A model generated the notes under the pieces. It was given only the letters and a program-made list of their open reading frames with translations. It did no database searches and was not told the DNA's origin. Position numbers and translations under genes: made by a program. DNA of 24,631 bases from Pelargonium nanum (taxonomy: Eukaryota > Streptophyta > Magnoliopsida > Geraniales > Geraniaceae): NCBI GenBank assembly GCA_036897485.1, contig JAYMTF010001281.1, positions 1 through 24,631 of the forward strand, in the 5' to 3' direction. Below, in pieces: positions 11,336 to 21,200 of the stretch; the first letter of the stretch is position 1; every line of letters begins with the position of its first letter.

Positions 11336-12739
11336 TCATTTCTTGATTTCTACTGAAGCTGGTGGTGCTGATGATGGTGGTGTCCACAATTGTGCACTCT
11401 TCACTTTTGAAATACTTGCAAGAACACTCACCGGAGTCACGTCTCCGGTCACCGTCACCTTCTTTGCGGCGAAATCGATGTTGAAGGATGTCACACCTGC
11501 CCATGTTCAACAACAATCAATTCAAATAACATCAGCGGTGGCAGAGGCAGAATTTTGCTTAAGAGAACGCACAAAGTACTATATAGTGGAGTTTTTGGAG
11601 GCCAGCATAGGCAGCTGCCTACTACAGTTGTGCCCTAGTTCCATATTGAATAACTTGTGTGCCTTCATAGTCATATCCAAATCTAAGTTTTCTTAAAATT
11701 TACTATCAACTTTTTGTTTGAAAGTTTGATTAAAGAAAGGGGGTTTATCTTTTGGAAATGTCCATTAAAGACCCAAGAAACTTTTGTGATAAATAAGACA
11801 AGGTTCAACTGAGTTCCATCCTCATCACCACATGGTTCCCAAAAATGATGTCACCAAGAACAAGAAATTATGGCAAAGTGATAAAAATATGCAAACCTTT
11901 CATTCTTGAGAGATGTTTTCTCACTTTTCCTTCACATCCTTTGCAGTGCAGTGACACCCTCAACACCACAACCTGCAACACCCAAATTGAAACCAAGATT
12001 ATTCATTCCACATATTCTCAGATTTTTGCTACAAATTAAGCTCATTAGCAAGATTTCAAACCTGGTCTGAAGGAGGTTTTGATTGAGCAGAAACAGAGGA
12101 TCTTGATCTTGAAACAGAGGACTCATCTTGATTTTCTTGAACTTGTGCTGTGCTGTTGCTCAGGCTCTTGTTCTTGCTGTTCTTGGGCTCCACTGGAACC
12201 AGAGACAACACAGGGTCATGATCTGAGAACCCATCAAAGAAAGGAGCATCACTGAGCAGATATCTGGTGGAGCCAGGTGGAGTGAACAGATCACTCTGTT
12301 TCACAAAGCTCCTCCTCATGGATTCACCACTTGCCATTGCAATGTTCTTGTTAACCACAATCACATCCTCTGTCTCTGCCTCTGGCTTTGCCACATTCTT
12401 CTTCTTCTGATCAATCACTGGCTTTGAAACCAAACTTTTCTTCTTCTGATTCTCACTTGGCTTGTTCTTGGAAGAGCTCTTCCTGGTCTTCTGAAGCTGG
12501 TGATAGGGTTTGGGATTGATGGGTGGCTGTTGGGAAGAGCAAGGTGGATTGGGCAGAGATGCTCTGGCTCCACCAACACTTCTTCTTCCATCTCTAATGA
12601 TGGGGTTGTGGCGGTCGATGGCGCGGCCGCCGAGCTGGATGCTGGAGGTGGAGGAGGAGGAGGAGGAAGAGGCTGGATCCATAGCTAAGCATATGGCTGT
12701 TGATGCTTGGGAGGCACAGAATATATCTATTCCTTTCAT
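11336..12739 (-). CDS. NAKR: NAKR-type heavy-metal-associated domain protein
   Basis: Three minus-strand exons join in frame: 12739-12062, 11972-11897 and 11496-11336, giving 304 aa. All borders are GT-AG. The N-terminus (MKGIDIFCASQASTAIC) and the block STRYLLSDAPFFDGFSDHDP (about residues 155-180) are hallmarks of the SODIUM POTASSIUM ROOT DEFECTIVE family. Between them is a basic, Ser/Lys-rich linker. The HMA domain spans about residues 227-290: VVVLRVSLHCKGCEGKVRKH, with metal-binding cysteines C236 and C239, then SFNIDFAAKKVTVTGDVTP across the last intron. In Arabidopsis NaKR1 acts in phloem, affects Na/K levels and assists FT movement; which paralogue this is cannot be told here. The start at 12739 is preferred over the internal Met (MDPASS, 12682) because the extra 19 residues match the family start. 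Confidence 0.92.
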
Positions 12740-12776
12740 GTTTGGTTTTGGACAATGACAACAAATACAGAACTAT

Positions 12777-12947
12777 CTAGTTAGTGGGTTGAAGAATCTG
12801 CATATGGAATAAAAGAAAAGAAAGGAAAAGAAAGGAAAGGAAAGAAAAATTCTGTTGAAGATTGGCTGCTCTGCTTTTTTGGGTTGGGAGGGATTGTTGA
12901 GAGAAAAAACAGAGAGAAAAACAGGGGAGAAACAGAGGAACTTGCAT
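12777..12947 (-). promoter_or_regulatory. 57-codon upstream ORF in the presumed NAKR leader
   Basis: On the minus strand an ATG at 12947 opens a frame of 56 codons that ends with TAG at 12777, only 37 nt before the NAKR start. The peptide is rich in Phe, Leu and Ser because the DNA is a pyrimidine-rich (CTTTTC)-type run at 12811-12848 on the sense strand. If the mRNA starts upstream of 12947, this frame would be met first by scanning ribosomes. Its composition suggests the peptide itself may not be under selection. Confidence 0.35.
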
Positions 12948-13051
12948 ACAACTTGGCTCTTGTGCTTTTAAGCTTCACTTTGGGTGTGAGAGAGAGAATA
13001 TAATCTTGTACAATCCTGTGTAGGTGTCTCTAACCTCCATCTTATCCTTTA

Positions 13052-13071
13052 CCAATCAGGTTGCCACGTGG
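13052..13071 (-). promoter_or_regulatory. G-box and CCAAT motif upstream of NAKR
   Basis: A perfect 8-bp palindrome CCACGTGG at 13064-13071 contains the G-box CACGTG. A CCAAT sequence lies at 13052-13056. Together they are about 315-330 bp upstream of the NAKR start codon, a plausible promoter position. No binding evidence is available from the sequence alone. Confidence 0.4.
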
Positions 13072-13390
13072 GGGATGTCACTTTGGACTTGAAATTTTTA
13101 TGATTCTTATTTCTTGGGCTTGTATTCTTCAATAAATTTGACGAGTTACATTTTCTGAAATATGACATGGAGTGGCTAGTTGTTAAAGAAGTGAGGTCTG
13201 CTTCGAAACTCACGTAAATATTGGAATTCTAGTATTTCAAAAGCATAATCTATGAGCATTGAGCGAGTTATGAAGCTCTTGATCACCTGCTTTCGAGCCA
13301 AACACTGAGGAGTAAATCCTTTTGGGTAACGTCCTGATAAGATGTAAAGTTTTGGAGGTAAACAGTTGAGACAAAACCTTTGAAGATGTG

Positions 13391-13535
13391 AAAGCTTTTT
13401 TTGGAGACTTATTGTGAAGATTAACTATGAAGGAGAGACGTGAAGCCTTACTTGAGACCTTATAGCCTTTTGAGGAGACTAAGTGCGAAGAAAATGTGAT
13501 AGGACCTCAGTGAGACCTTGTAGCATCTTGTAAAA
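13391..13535. repeat. two imperfect tandem units, GGAGACT...TGAGACCTT
   Basis: Two diverged copies follow one another. The first begins GGAGACTTATTGTGAAG (near 13400) and the second GGAGACTAAGTGCGAAG (near 13476). Each is followed at a similar spacing by TGAGACCTTRTAGC and a CTT-containing tail. The alignment needs gaps, so unit length is about 75 bp with indels. The copies lack coding character and may be part of a decayed mobile element. Confidence 0.4.
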
Positions 13536-13823
13536 CTAAGTAAAAAGGTCCTCCGTAGAGATGAATAAGCTCCTCCTAATGCCTTGGGGTCCTCACAATG
13601 ACCTTTTCATGATGTGGGTAGAAGTGCTCGAGAGTGGAGTGCTTTGGCCAATAGAAGGGGAGCATGTTGAGGTTGAGCACGATCAGAAATAACATGTCAC
13701 GACATGGGTTTAATGGTCACGACATTCGAAATTGGCCATTTGGTTAGGGTAGCATGCCACATAATGGTTTCAGGCTGCAACATTTGAGTTGACTGAAAAA
13801 GTTGGCCATTTTTAGGGTGTTGG

Positions 13824-13928
13824 TGGTCGGGATATGTTGGTCGTGTTTGGAAAGCTTGTGGTTGAGTTATGTTGGTCATGTTTAAGGAGCTTGTGGTTGG
13901 GATAAGTTGTAAATGTTTGGGGAGGTTG
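13824..13928. repeat. three-copy 35-bp tandem repeat
   Basis: Three units of exactly 35 bp abut each other at 13824-13858, 13859-13893 and 13894-13928. Each starts TGGTYGRG and ends in a GCTTG or GGTTG tail, and the units differ by substitutions only. A unit of 35 bp is not a multiple of three, so a coding repeat is unlikely. The flanking sequence at 13690-13820 has similar word usage (TGGTCACGACAT, GTTGGCCATTT twice), so the repeat may have grown within a larger G/T-rich element. Confidence 0.65.
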
Positions 13929-14099
13929 ACTTTCCTCTCGCCTGCACGTGCGGGACTCATGCTGGGACATATTTTGGTTTTTTCAGTGCCCCTCTAAATT
14001 GTCCGAAGATGTTTCTAAACTAGCAAAGTGTTTGGAACTTCTCATGTTGAATGTGACATTCAAGCGTCACATGTCACTTCATCATTTGTTTTCTAAACT

Positions 14100-15640
14100 T
14101 ATTATTTTTCTGATGACACAAATATTTCTAAATATTTGAAATATGTGAATCAATTTGCTTTTATTAGAATATTCATAAATATCCAAACTATTTTTATTGC
14201 ACATGGATTACTAGTAAAATTAAACAAAAATAACAAAAATTATTAAAAAAAAGATAAAGGGATATATGAAAAAGTTAAAACATTTATGAACTTATAATTA
14301 ACATCAACAAAGCTCAAATAATATATTTATAATTATGTATCATATGATTCTAAAACCATGGCAATAAATGTACAAGGAATGCAACTACATTTCCTTAAAT
14401 TTGGAAGACAAAGCTATGAATAAGAGTCCATCTTTATGATATGCAACCAACTTTTCTGCGGTTTTTTAATGATTGAAAATGATGGATATTAATTGCATTT
14501 CTTTTATTTCAGTGTTTTATCAATTATGTTCCAACTTTCATTACATCAAAATTATGACATTTTCTTTAAATCTAAAATAAAACCATCTATAGCAAGAATT
14601 ATTAGTTACAACTCGGCTCGTGCTCATTTTCTTCTACTTCTCTTCTCACGGGATTTTAAAATATACAATTCTCATATCGATTTAGTGCACTTAAAATTTA
14701 AACTCGTGGGTCAATAATATTAACCAGTAAATCAATCCCACACAAATACGTATAAATAGAAAAATAAATAAATAAATCTTTGATGCCCAAGAGAAGATGC
14801 TTTTTATTTTTAATCTTAATGCCACCTAAGATTAAAAGAAGATGCTCAAAATGAAGACAAATCTAGTTGATGATACTTTTTATTTCATTTATAGTTTCTA
14901 CCATAGTATTATAGTTAAATGTGTGTCCCACTTCTTGATTATCATGTTCCTCCATTAATTTTCTTCTTAATTGTGAGTTGGCCTTATAACATGCATAATA
15001 TCAAGACTTGAATTTAAATTATTTTATTTAACCTTTTCAATTAAATTAATAAAAAAATGTTTTGTTATGGTCACAAACAATTTATTTTGTTTCTATTTAA
15101 AAAAAATTCATTTTATTTCGAATTGATACTCCGTTTTACTTTTACTCATTAAATTTTCATATTATTTTGATTCAGATATGCTATTTTATTTCAACTTAAA
15201 ATAAAAACTTATCAATTCACATTTTTTCACAGTAACAAACTGTGTATCAATTATTAAATGGTCCATGGACTCTCACTCACAAGTTTATGATTTTGGAAAA
15301 TTTTTACATGTATAAAAATATTCAATGTTATGCTCTTTAAACTCATTATTTCCTAAGAAAATATTATTTTTATTCATGAAAATAGTATCATACTGTAAAA
15401 AAAAATCTGATAAGATTCAGAAGATTAATTACTTGGACCCTTAGTGCAGTAAATTGAGTAAAATTAATTGAGGCATGGCCTACAAAATTAATATTTATAG
15501 TTATTGAAGAAGCTGTCCATGAATTGAATTTTTGAACAGTCACTAATGTTACTGTAAAACTGTGCGCAACGGTCAGATGTGAGCAACACACTTATCAAAC
15601 ATAGCAACGGTTAAATTATAAGAAGTTTATAATTGGTAAT
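14100..15640. other. gene-free, very AT-rich stretch
   Basis: About 1.5 kb is composed largely of A and T, with A-runs, T-runs and TATA-like words throughout. I see no exon, RNA gene or clear repeat ends. Such composition is typical of plant intergenic or matrix-attachment-like DNA, but nothing here demonstrates that role. Confidence 0.6.
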
Positions 15641-16215
15641 TCGTATAATAACTCGATACGAAATCAACATGCTTGGATTCATATTTTTATAATCATGTCG
15701 TGTTCGTGTTAAATATTTTAAATACACATATACAATTAGTTAGTTGCGTTGTGTTGTGACATACACTTAAAATTATATATATTTGTAAATTAATATTAAT
15801 AATGTGTCAACGTATTGAGTTATGTCGTGCCAATCATGTTAGATCGTGTCGTGTCGAATTTGTTATATTATTGTGCATAATGAGTTTGTTTGTGTCTTGT
15901 AAATCAGGGGCCGACACAGAAATTTTAGTATGTGGGGTCAAAAAAGTTCTTGAACTTATTTTGGGTGTCAACTTGCTGTATAAAGTTTTAAGACTAAATA
16001 TAACTATAAAAATCAGTTTTTTTTTTCCACAAAAAAGGGGTCAAGTGACCCCCCATTTGCTCGTTGCTGTGAACACGACTCGTTTTGTTATTGTGTTAAA
16101 GTGTCATGTTTATGTTGTGTTCGTAGATGTGTTGTGTTGAACCGCTTAGCACGGTTGCTAAACGTGTCATGTATGCGTTGAATCATGCAACACACAAACA
16201 ACATTTAGCACGACT
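15640..16215. repeat. decayed TGTCGTG-rich repeat, host of a short insertion
   Basis: Words such as TCGTGTCGTGTCG (15844-15856), GTCGTGTTCGTGTT, CACGACTCG, AACGTGTCATG and GTTGTGTTGAAC recur over about 570 bp. This word family (CGTGTCGTG, ACACGAC) is widespread in degenerate dispersed repeats of dicot genomes, which I recall only generally. The block is interrupted by a distinct segment at about 15905-16071. No open frame of significance crosses it. Confidence 0.45.
15905..16071. mobile_element. short non-autonomous element remnant with weak inverted ends
   Basis: A segment of about 167 bp begins CAGGGGCCGACACAG and ends with sequence whose complement begins CACAGCAACGAGCAA. The subterminal parts also match in inverted orientation: GTGGGGTCAAAAA on the left, and a near-palindrome GGGGTCAAGTGACCCC at 16037-16052 on the right. 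Similar short elements starting CAGGGGCGGAGCC are common in plant genomes. No clear target-site duplication was found, so the boundaries are approximate. Confidence 0.35.
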
Positions 16216-17878
16216 CCAACAACTAATTTGTTGAAATTACCTTCGCGTAGAGGTTGGTTTCATCATTTACACAACAAAAAAGGGGAAAAAAACTCCCAAA
16301 TTGTACATGAGTGAGCATAGAAACATGAGAGCATGGTGGAAGGTTTGCTCAGAATGCACAATGTCCAACCAAACCAACAAGTCAATCTAGAGGAAAATTT
16401 GTTACACAAAAGCTCCTTCTTCTCATTGAATCAACATTCCTTCAATGTTCTTCTGAGAATGAGATGGTCCCATTGTATTATTTATTGCTCATCTACATCT
16501 CTAATTAATTCAACATTGAGAGGAACAATTTTGGAAAAGATCTATACACTTGCCTCTCCTGTTAAGCTTGTCTCTGCCTCCAATGGGTTTTCATCACAAA
16601 TATGTAACAATGTAAAGAGGTTTCTAGATAAATATTAAGATTCTAATGGAACAAATTCTATTTGCTTTGATGAGGCACAAAGCAACTTTGCTTCTTCTCC
16701 ATTAACTCATGAAAAAATTCTCCTTCACCAAAAGATAAAAATGTTGTGGAATCAGATACTTCTATTTGGCTTTCTCTGAATTTTCTTCTTCTCCTTTATA
16801 AATCTGTGCCTACCACCCATGCATTGCTTGCACCAACTGAGTCCCAACTCATCACTCTCTTACTCAAACTTTGCTTCTATAAACCTACCTTTTTTTTTTT
16901 CTTGTCACCATGTGTTCATAATCTTATTCAGAAGTGGGTCCTTTTTATTGAGTGGAAAGAGGACTTGGGTCCTTTTTGGGGTCCTTAAATTATATCATCA
17001 TCAGACCATACTTCTTCTGCCATTTCTCTCCCTTTTCAAAGTCCTTCTTTCATATCATCTTGTGCTTATTAGATTAATAGTCACTTACCGAGAGAACCGG
17101 CCTTCTTTAGCGCCCTATCCTGCTTCTGGAGAGAAGGATCAGTTTTATCCATAATCGTCAAATACAATAATCACATATTTGGGTAACAAGATTATACAAG
17201 TTATAGCACTTATCGGCATCTGAATAACGAGAATATGCCACATGGAGAAAACCACCATAAAACGATGAGAGACACATTCTTTCGGTGCGTAACATCATGC
17301 TATCTAGTCAACACCCAAACATCTCTTCTTTTTTGCTTCTTCCATCTTATTCATGATTAGTTTATTGCATGTAACATCTTGGTTGTGATTATTTAATACT
17401 TATGGTGTTTTTAACCAAACCATTGTACACAACATTTCTCTTAGGCTGATGTTCATATTCACCTTTTACTATTTTAGTAGTAATTTTTGCTCATTGGTTC
17501 AACTAGATGTCTTTAGATGGTAATGAGGGACCATTTGGTACAAAGGAGAAATGAGATAGAGCTTTTGGAGTACAAGTTACCTAGATCAAAAGGCTTGTGT
17601 CCTAGAACTAGGAGGTCCTATGTGTTTTCATTTCTCATGTCCTAAAAATTTGATGATGTCTCAATAATTTGACTACAAAGTCATGTAAAAAAAAGGAAAT
17701 GTACTGAACAGGTTGCACAGATGGAAATTGGAAAGGACTCTTAGCTATTATCAACTCTTTTGCTTTCTTTCTTTTGAGCAGTGGTCCATGACCCAGATGT
17801 CCCAACTTAAGGACATGCCTTCAACCCAAATTCATCCATTATCACAGAAAAATAAAAGTCACAGAGAGGCTCAGTTTT
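16216..17878. other. gene-poor intergenic region with isolated promoter- and exon-like signals
   Basis: No gene model could be supported. A TATAAAT at 16797-16803 preceded by CT-rich DNA resembles a plant core promoter on the plus strand. On the minus strand a 21-codon ATG frame ends at a good GTAAGT donor (17152-17089). GGGTCCTTTTT occurs twice near 16937 and 16967. The longest plus-strand frames here are hydrophobic, unrecognised and probably chance. Confidence 0.45.
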
Positions 17879-17896
17879 AGAGAGAGAGAGAGAGAG
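17879..17896. repeat. (AG)9 microsatellite
   Basis: Nine uninterrupted AG dinucleotides lie about 350 bp beyond the UXS stop codon, in its 3' flank. They could be polymorphic in length. Confidence 0.85.
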
Positions 17897-18241
17897 TACA
17901 CAAAATGATGTGAAAATGCAGAGAGACCACTAACTCTGATGACCAGCAACCACCAAGACCATAAATCCATATTCAGAGAAACCAATAAATCATTATGATA
18001 TATTGATATCCACTTTCCAACTTTAGACATTGGCATTACCAGAGTGAGCAAAATGTTGTAAAAAATGCAATACAAAATGAAGGTTTGCACTAATTAAACA
18101 CATATAGTAGATATATCTTCCTATAAATTTGGCGTTTTTGCTAGCAGTTCCAGGTAATGTGGATTGAGGACGATGTTAAAATGAATTAACAAATACAGAT
18201 AAGCTCTTCACACTATACATGCTGCTCCTGCTGTCAATGTT

Positions 18242-21200
18242 TTAAGCACCCTTTCCTTCATCTTCGTTCAGAATGCGGTTTTGGAAATCACTCACCATCC
18301 GGGGCAGTCCTTCTCTAAGAGAAATTTTAGGTTCCCAGTTCAGCAACTCCTTTGCTTTGCTAATATCTGGTTTCCTCTTATGTGGATCATCAGCGGTATT
18401 GGGTTTAAATTCTATTCTAGCACTTGGATCAATTGTTTCTTTGACTACCTACATTGCAGGAACAAGAAGTGAATTTGAGCCTGACAATGAAAAATAAAGA
18501 TGCAAAAACATTTGCAAAAATCACGCTGCAAACCCACACCCCAAAATACTAGCCTTCCTTTGGGTCTCGTTCATAAAAGAGAAGGGAAATAATAAAGGAA
18601 AATGATAAGAAATGCTTAAGAGAGCAATCTATCCCTTGGCCCTTTGAAGAATTTCCCTTCAGATTGCCCTTGCTTTCCCAAGAAAACTTTTACAAATATT
18701 AGTTAAGAAAATACTAACCTCAGCAAGCTCTAGCATGGTGAATTCCCCTGGATTACCGAGATTGAAAGGCCCCACATGCTCGCCTTCCATTAATGCCACC
18801 AATCCATCAACCTATCAATGTAGAAAACTGTAAGGTCCTCGCCTACAAGAGTTTCACACTTCCAAGGAAAACCCTCTTTACAAGCTCCCAGAATCATCTA
18901 CTTCAAACCAATAACTTATCTTTTTGCTACTGATAAATCTTAAAGTGTAGCAAGAAACAGTAACAAGGATAGTCTTTGGAGTTGGTTGTTTTGAGAAAAT
19001 AAGCTTAGTAGAACATATATTTTTTATCTTACAGTAGAAGCTACATCTACTACTTTTGCCATTTTACTCATCGCATGCTCAGTTATGAACAACCAAATGA
19101 AGAACCTTGGTGGTTCAAGATCACTGACCAGGAGATCCTTTGGGCAATAGCCCAATAGTAAGGAGCAAACATAACATGAATGGAGAAGAGGCAGAATATC
19201 CACAGGATTCTAAGATGTACTGACATAAAATATTACTCAAGAATAAAATGATGTATTGTCAGACTTACCAAATCAGAGACATATTGAAAGCTTCGTGTTT
19301 GTTTACCATCACCATATACAGTTAAGGGGTGTTTGCGGATGGCCTGAAACGTAGCAATTGCGATTAAAATAGCTTGTCTAATTTTACCTCACATGGAATA
19401 TCTGAAATTCCTTTGGTCACAAACTTGCCATAGTTAGAATATGGTTTGAGAGATCAAACCTGAGCAACAAAATTGCTGACAACACGTCCATCATCTAAGC
19501 ACATACGAGGGCCATATGTATTAAAAATGCGCGCAATACGCACCTGTAAGAAGCAATGCCTATAATTAGCCAGGTCATTTGTGTTCAGGCAAACAGTCAG
19601 AGTATAACGAAACTACAGCACAGATGTGATATCTGGTAAAGCACAACTCAGTACACTGGCATATGTGATATCCAGATGCACAAGGCATAGGTAAATATTT
19701 ATAAGGTATAGTGCTGACAGTGTGCTTTTCTAGCAAACATTATCTTTGACCATCAACCTTTCAAATTGTTCACCGGCATTGTAATAATAAGAGAAACCAC
19801 TTAAAGTAGACTGTTTATTTCTATCCTATTCTCATTATATCATCTTCTGAGCAAATAATTTTCTACCCTTAAAATCACCTTTGGTGTCTAATTATATACT
19901 TACTCCGTCCAAAAATGTGTGTCAACTTTTCTAGTTAATTTTTTTTTTAAATTAAGGATATGTTGGCTAATGTTGAATTTTTCTCCTTACACCATCATGT
20001 TCTCTAATTGTAACAAATTCAAGGGATTCTAACTAATTTACCATAGAGATATTGCCGGTAATTCATGCATAACTAACTAACTAACTAAAAAGGAAACTGG
20101 ACACTCATTTTGGGAAGAAAAATTGTAGAAAAAGTAGACATTTATTTTAGGACAAAGTATATTGATGCCCTTTCTTTAATGTAAATGTGCTACGCGTTGC
20201 ATTATCATAAAATGTCTAAACAGCCATCAAACTTTGTGCACAGAACCATTTCTTTGCTTTATAGAGGGCACGTGCCTTGGTAGTACCATTAGTCCATTAA
20301 TCAGTAAATTAGTCACTAACTGACTCTGGCCAATATAAGTGGTGAAAAGGCACATAGAGCAACAGAAGTAATCAAATTCAATTATAGGGACAAGAACAGT
20401 TAGCGGTAAAGCTAAATCATACTCAGAATGTAAATGGATATATCTATCAAATAATTGAGATAGAAAATGTATGAATGAAGTTAATAGCTACTCGTGCATC
20501 AGCCAGAAAACAACGTCCAAAAACTATATCTTCCCAGTATATATATTTGCACACGAATGTAATAGCCTCTAACTAATGATCTTGTGTACTACTTCCTCCT
20601 TCCCAAAATGAGTCTCGTTTCTCTTGCATTTTTGTCTCAAAATGAGTGTATTCTTAGTTTTAGGAAGTTAGTTATACAAAAATTACCAATAGTATCCTAT
20701 TAACAAGTTTGTTAGAATCCTTGAGTTTATTACAAAACATGTTCACAGGTATACAAGAGAATATGTACAATACTAATCCTTAATTTTTCTCAAAAACAAA
20801 ACCAATACACTCATGTTGAGACGAAGGGGGTGCTATATAAGATAGCTAATGTAGGATAGATATCGAATACAGTTACCTCAACTCCTGCACCTCTATGGTA
20901 ATCCATTGATAAGGTCTCTGCAGTTCGTTTTCCCTCGTCGTAGCAGCTCCTTACACCTAACCAAAACGAGAAAGCACTTGAACATATTAGAATTATCTAA
21001 ACAACAAGCATTACCGATATAAATGGATTACTCAGGCATGAAAGCGGCACCAAACCTATTGGATTCACATTGCCCCAGTACGTCTCCTTCTGGGGATGCT
21101 CAAGCGGGTCACCGTAAACCTCACTTGTACTAGTGATCAGAAACCTAGCTCCAATTCTCTTAGCCAAACCCAACATGTTCAGGGTACCCATCACATTTGT

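Noticed and set aside
12781..12978. 65-codon frame in the NAKR leader that lacks an ATG start
   Set aside because: It begins with GTG in a pyrimidine-rich leader and has no family resemblance. The ATG-initiated frame at 12947-12777 is the one that could matter.
14205..14340. AT-rich stretch as a possible replication origin or centromeric repeat
   Set aside because: No periodic monomer or known motif is visible; high AT content alone is ordinary for plant intergenic DNA.
17095..17120. Similarity of TAGCGCCCTATCCTGC to the miR390 star strand
   Set aside because: Only a loose match; the mature miR390 arm with its AGCTCAGGAGGGATAGC core is not found nearby, and no fold-back could be drawn.
16819..17154. 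111-codon hydrophobic plus-strand frame downstream of a TATA-like box
   Set aside because: The sequence is Leu/Phe/Ser-rich as expected of translated T- and C-rich DNA, has no recognisable domain, and no splice or conservation support. Kept only as a promoter-like curiosity.
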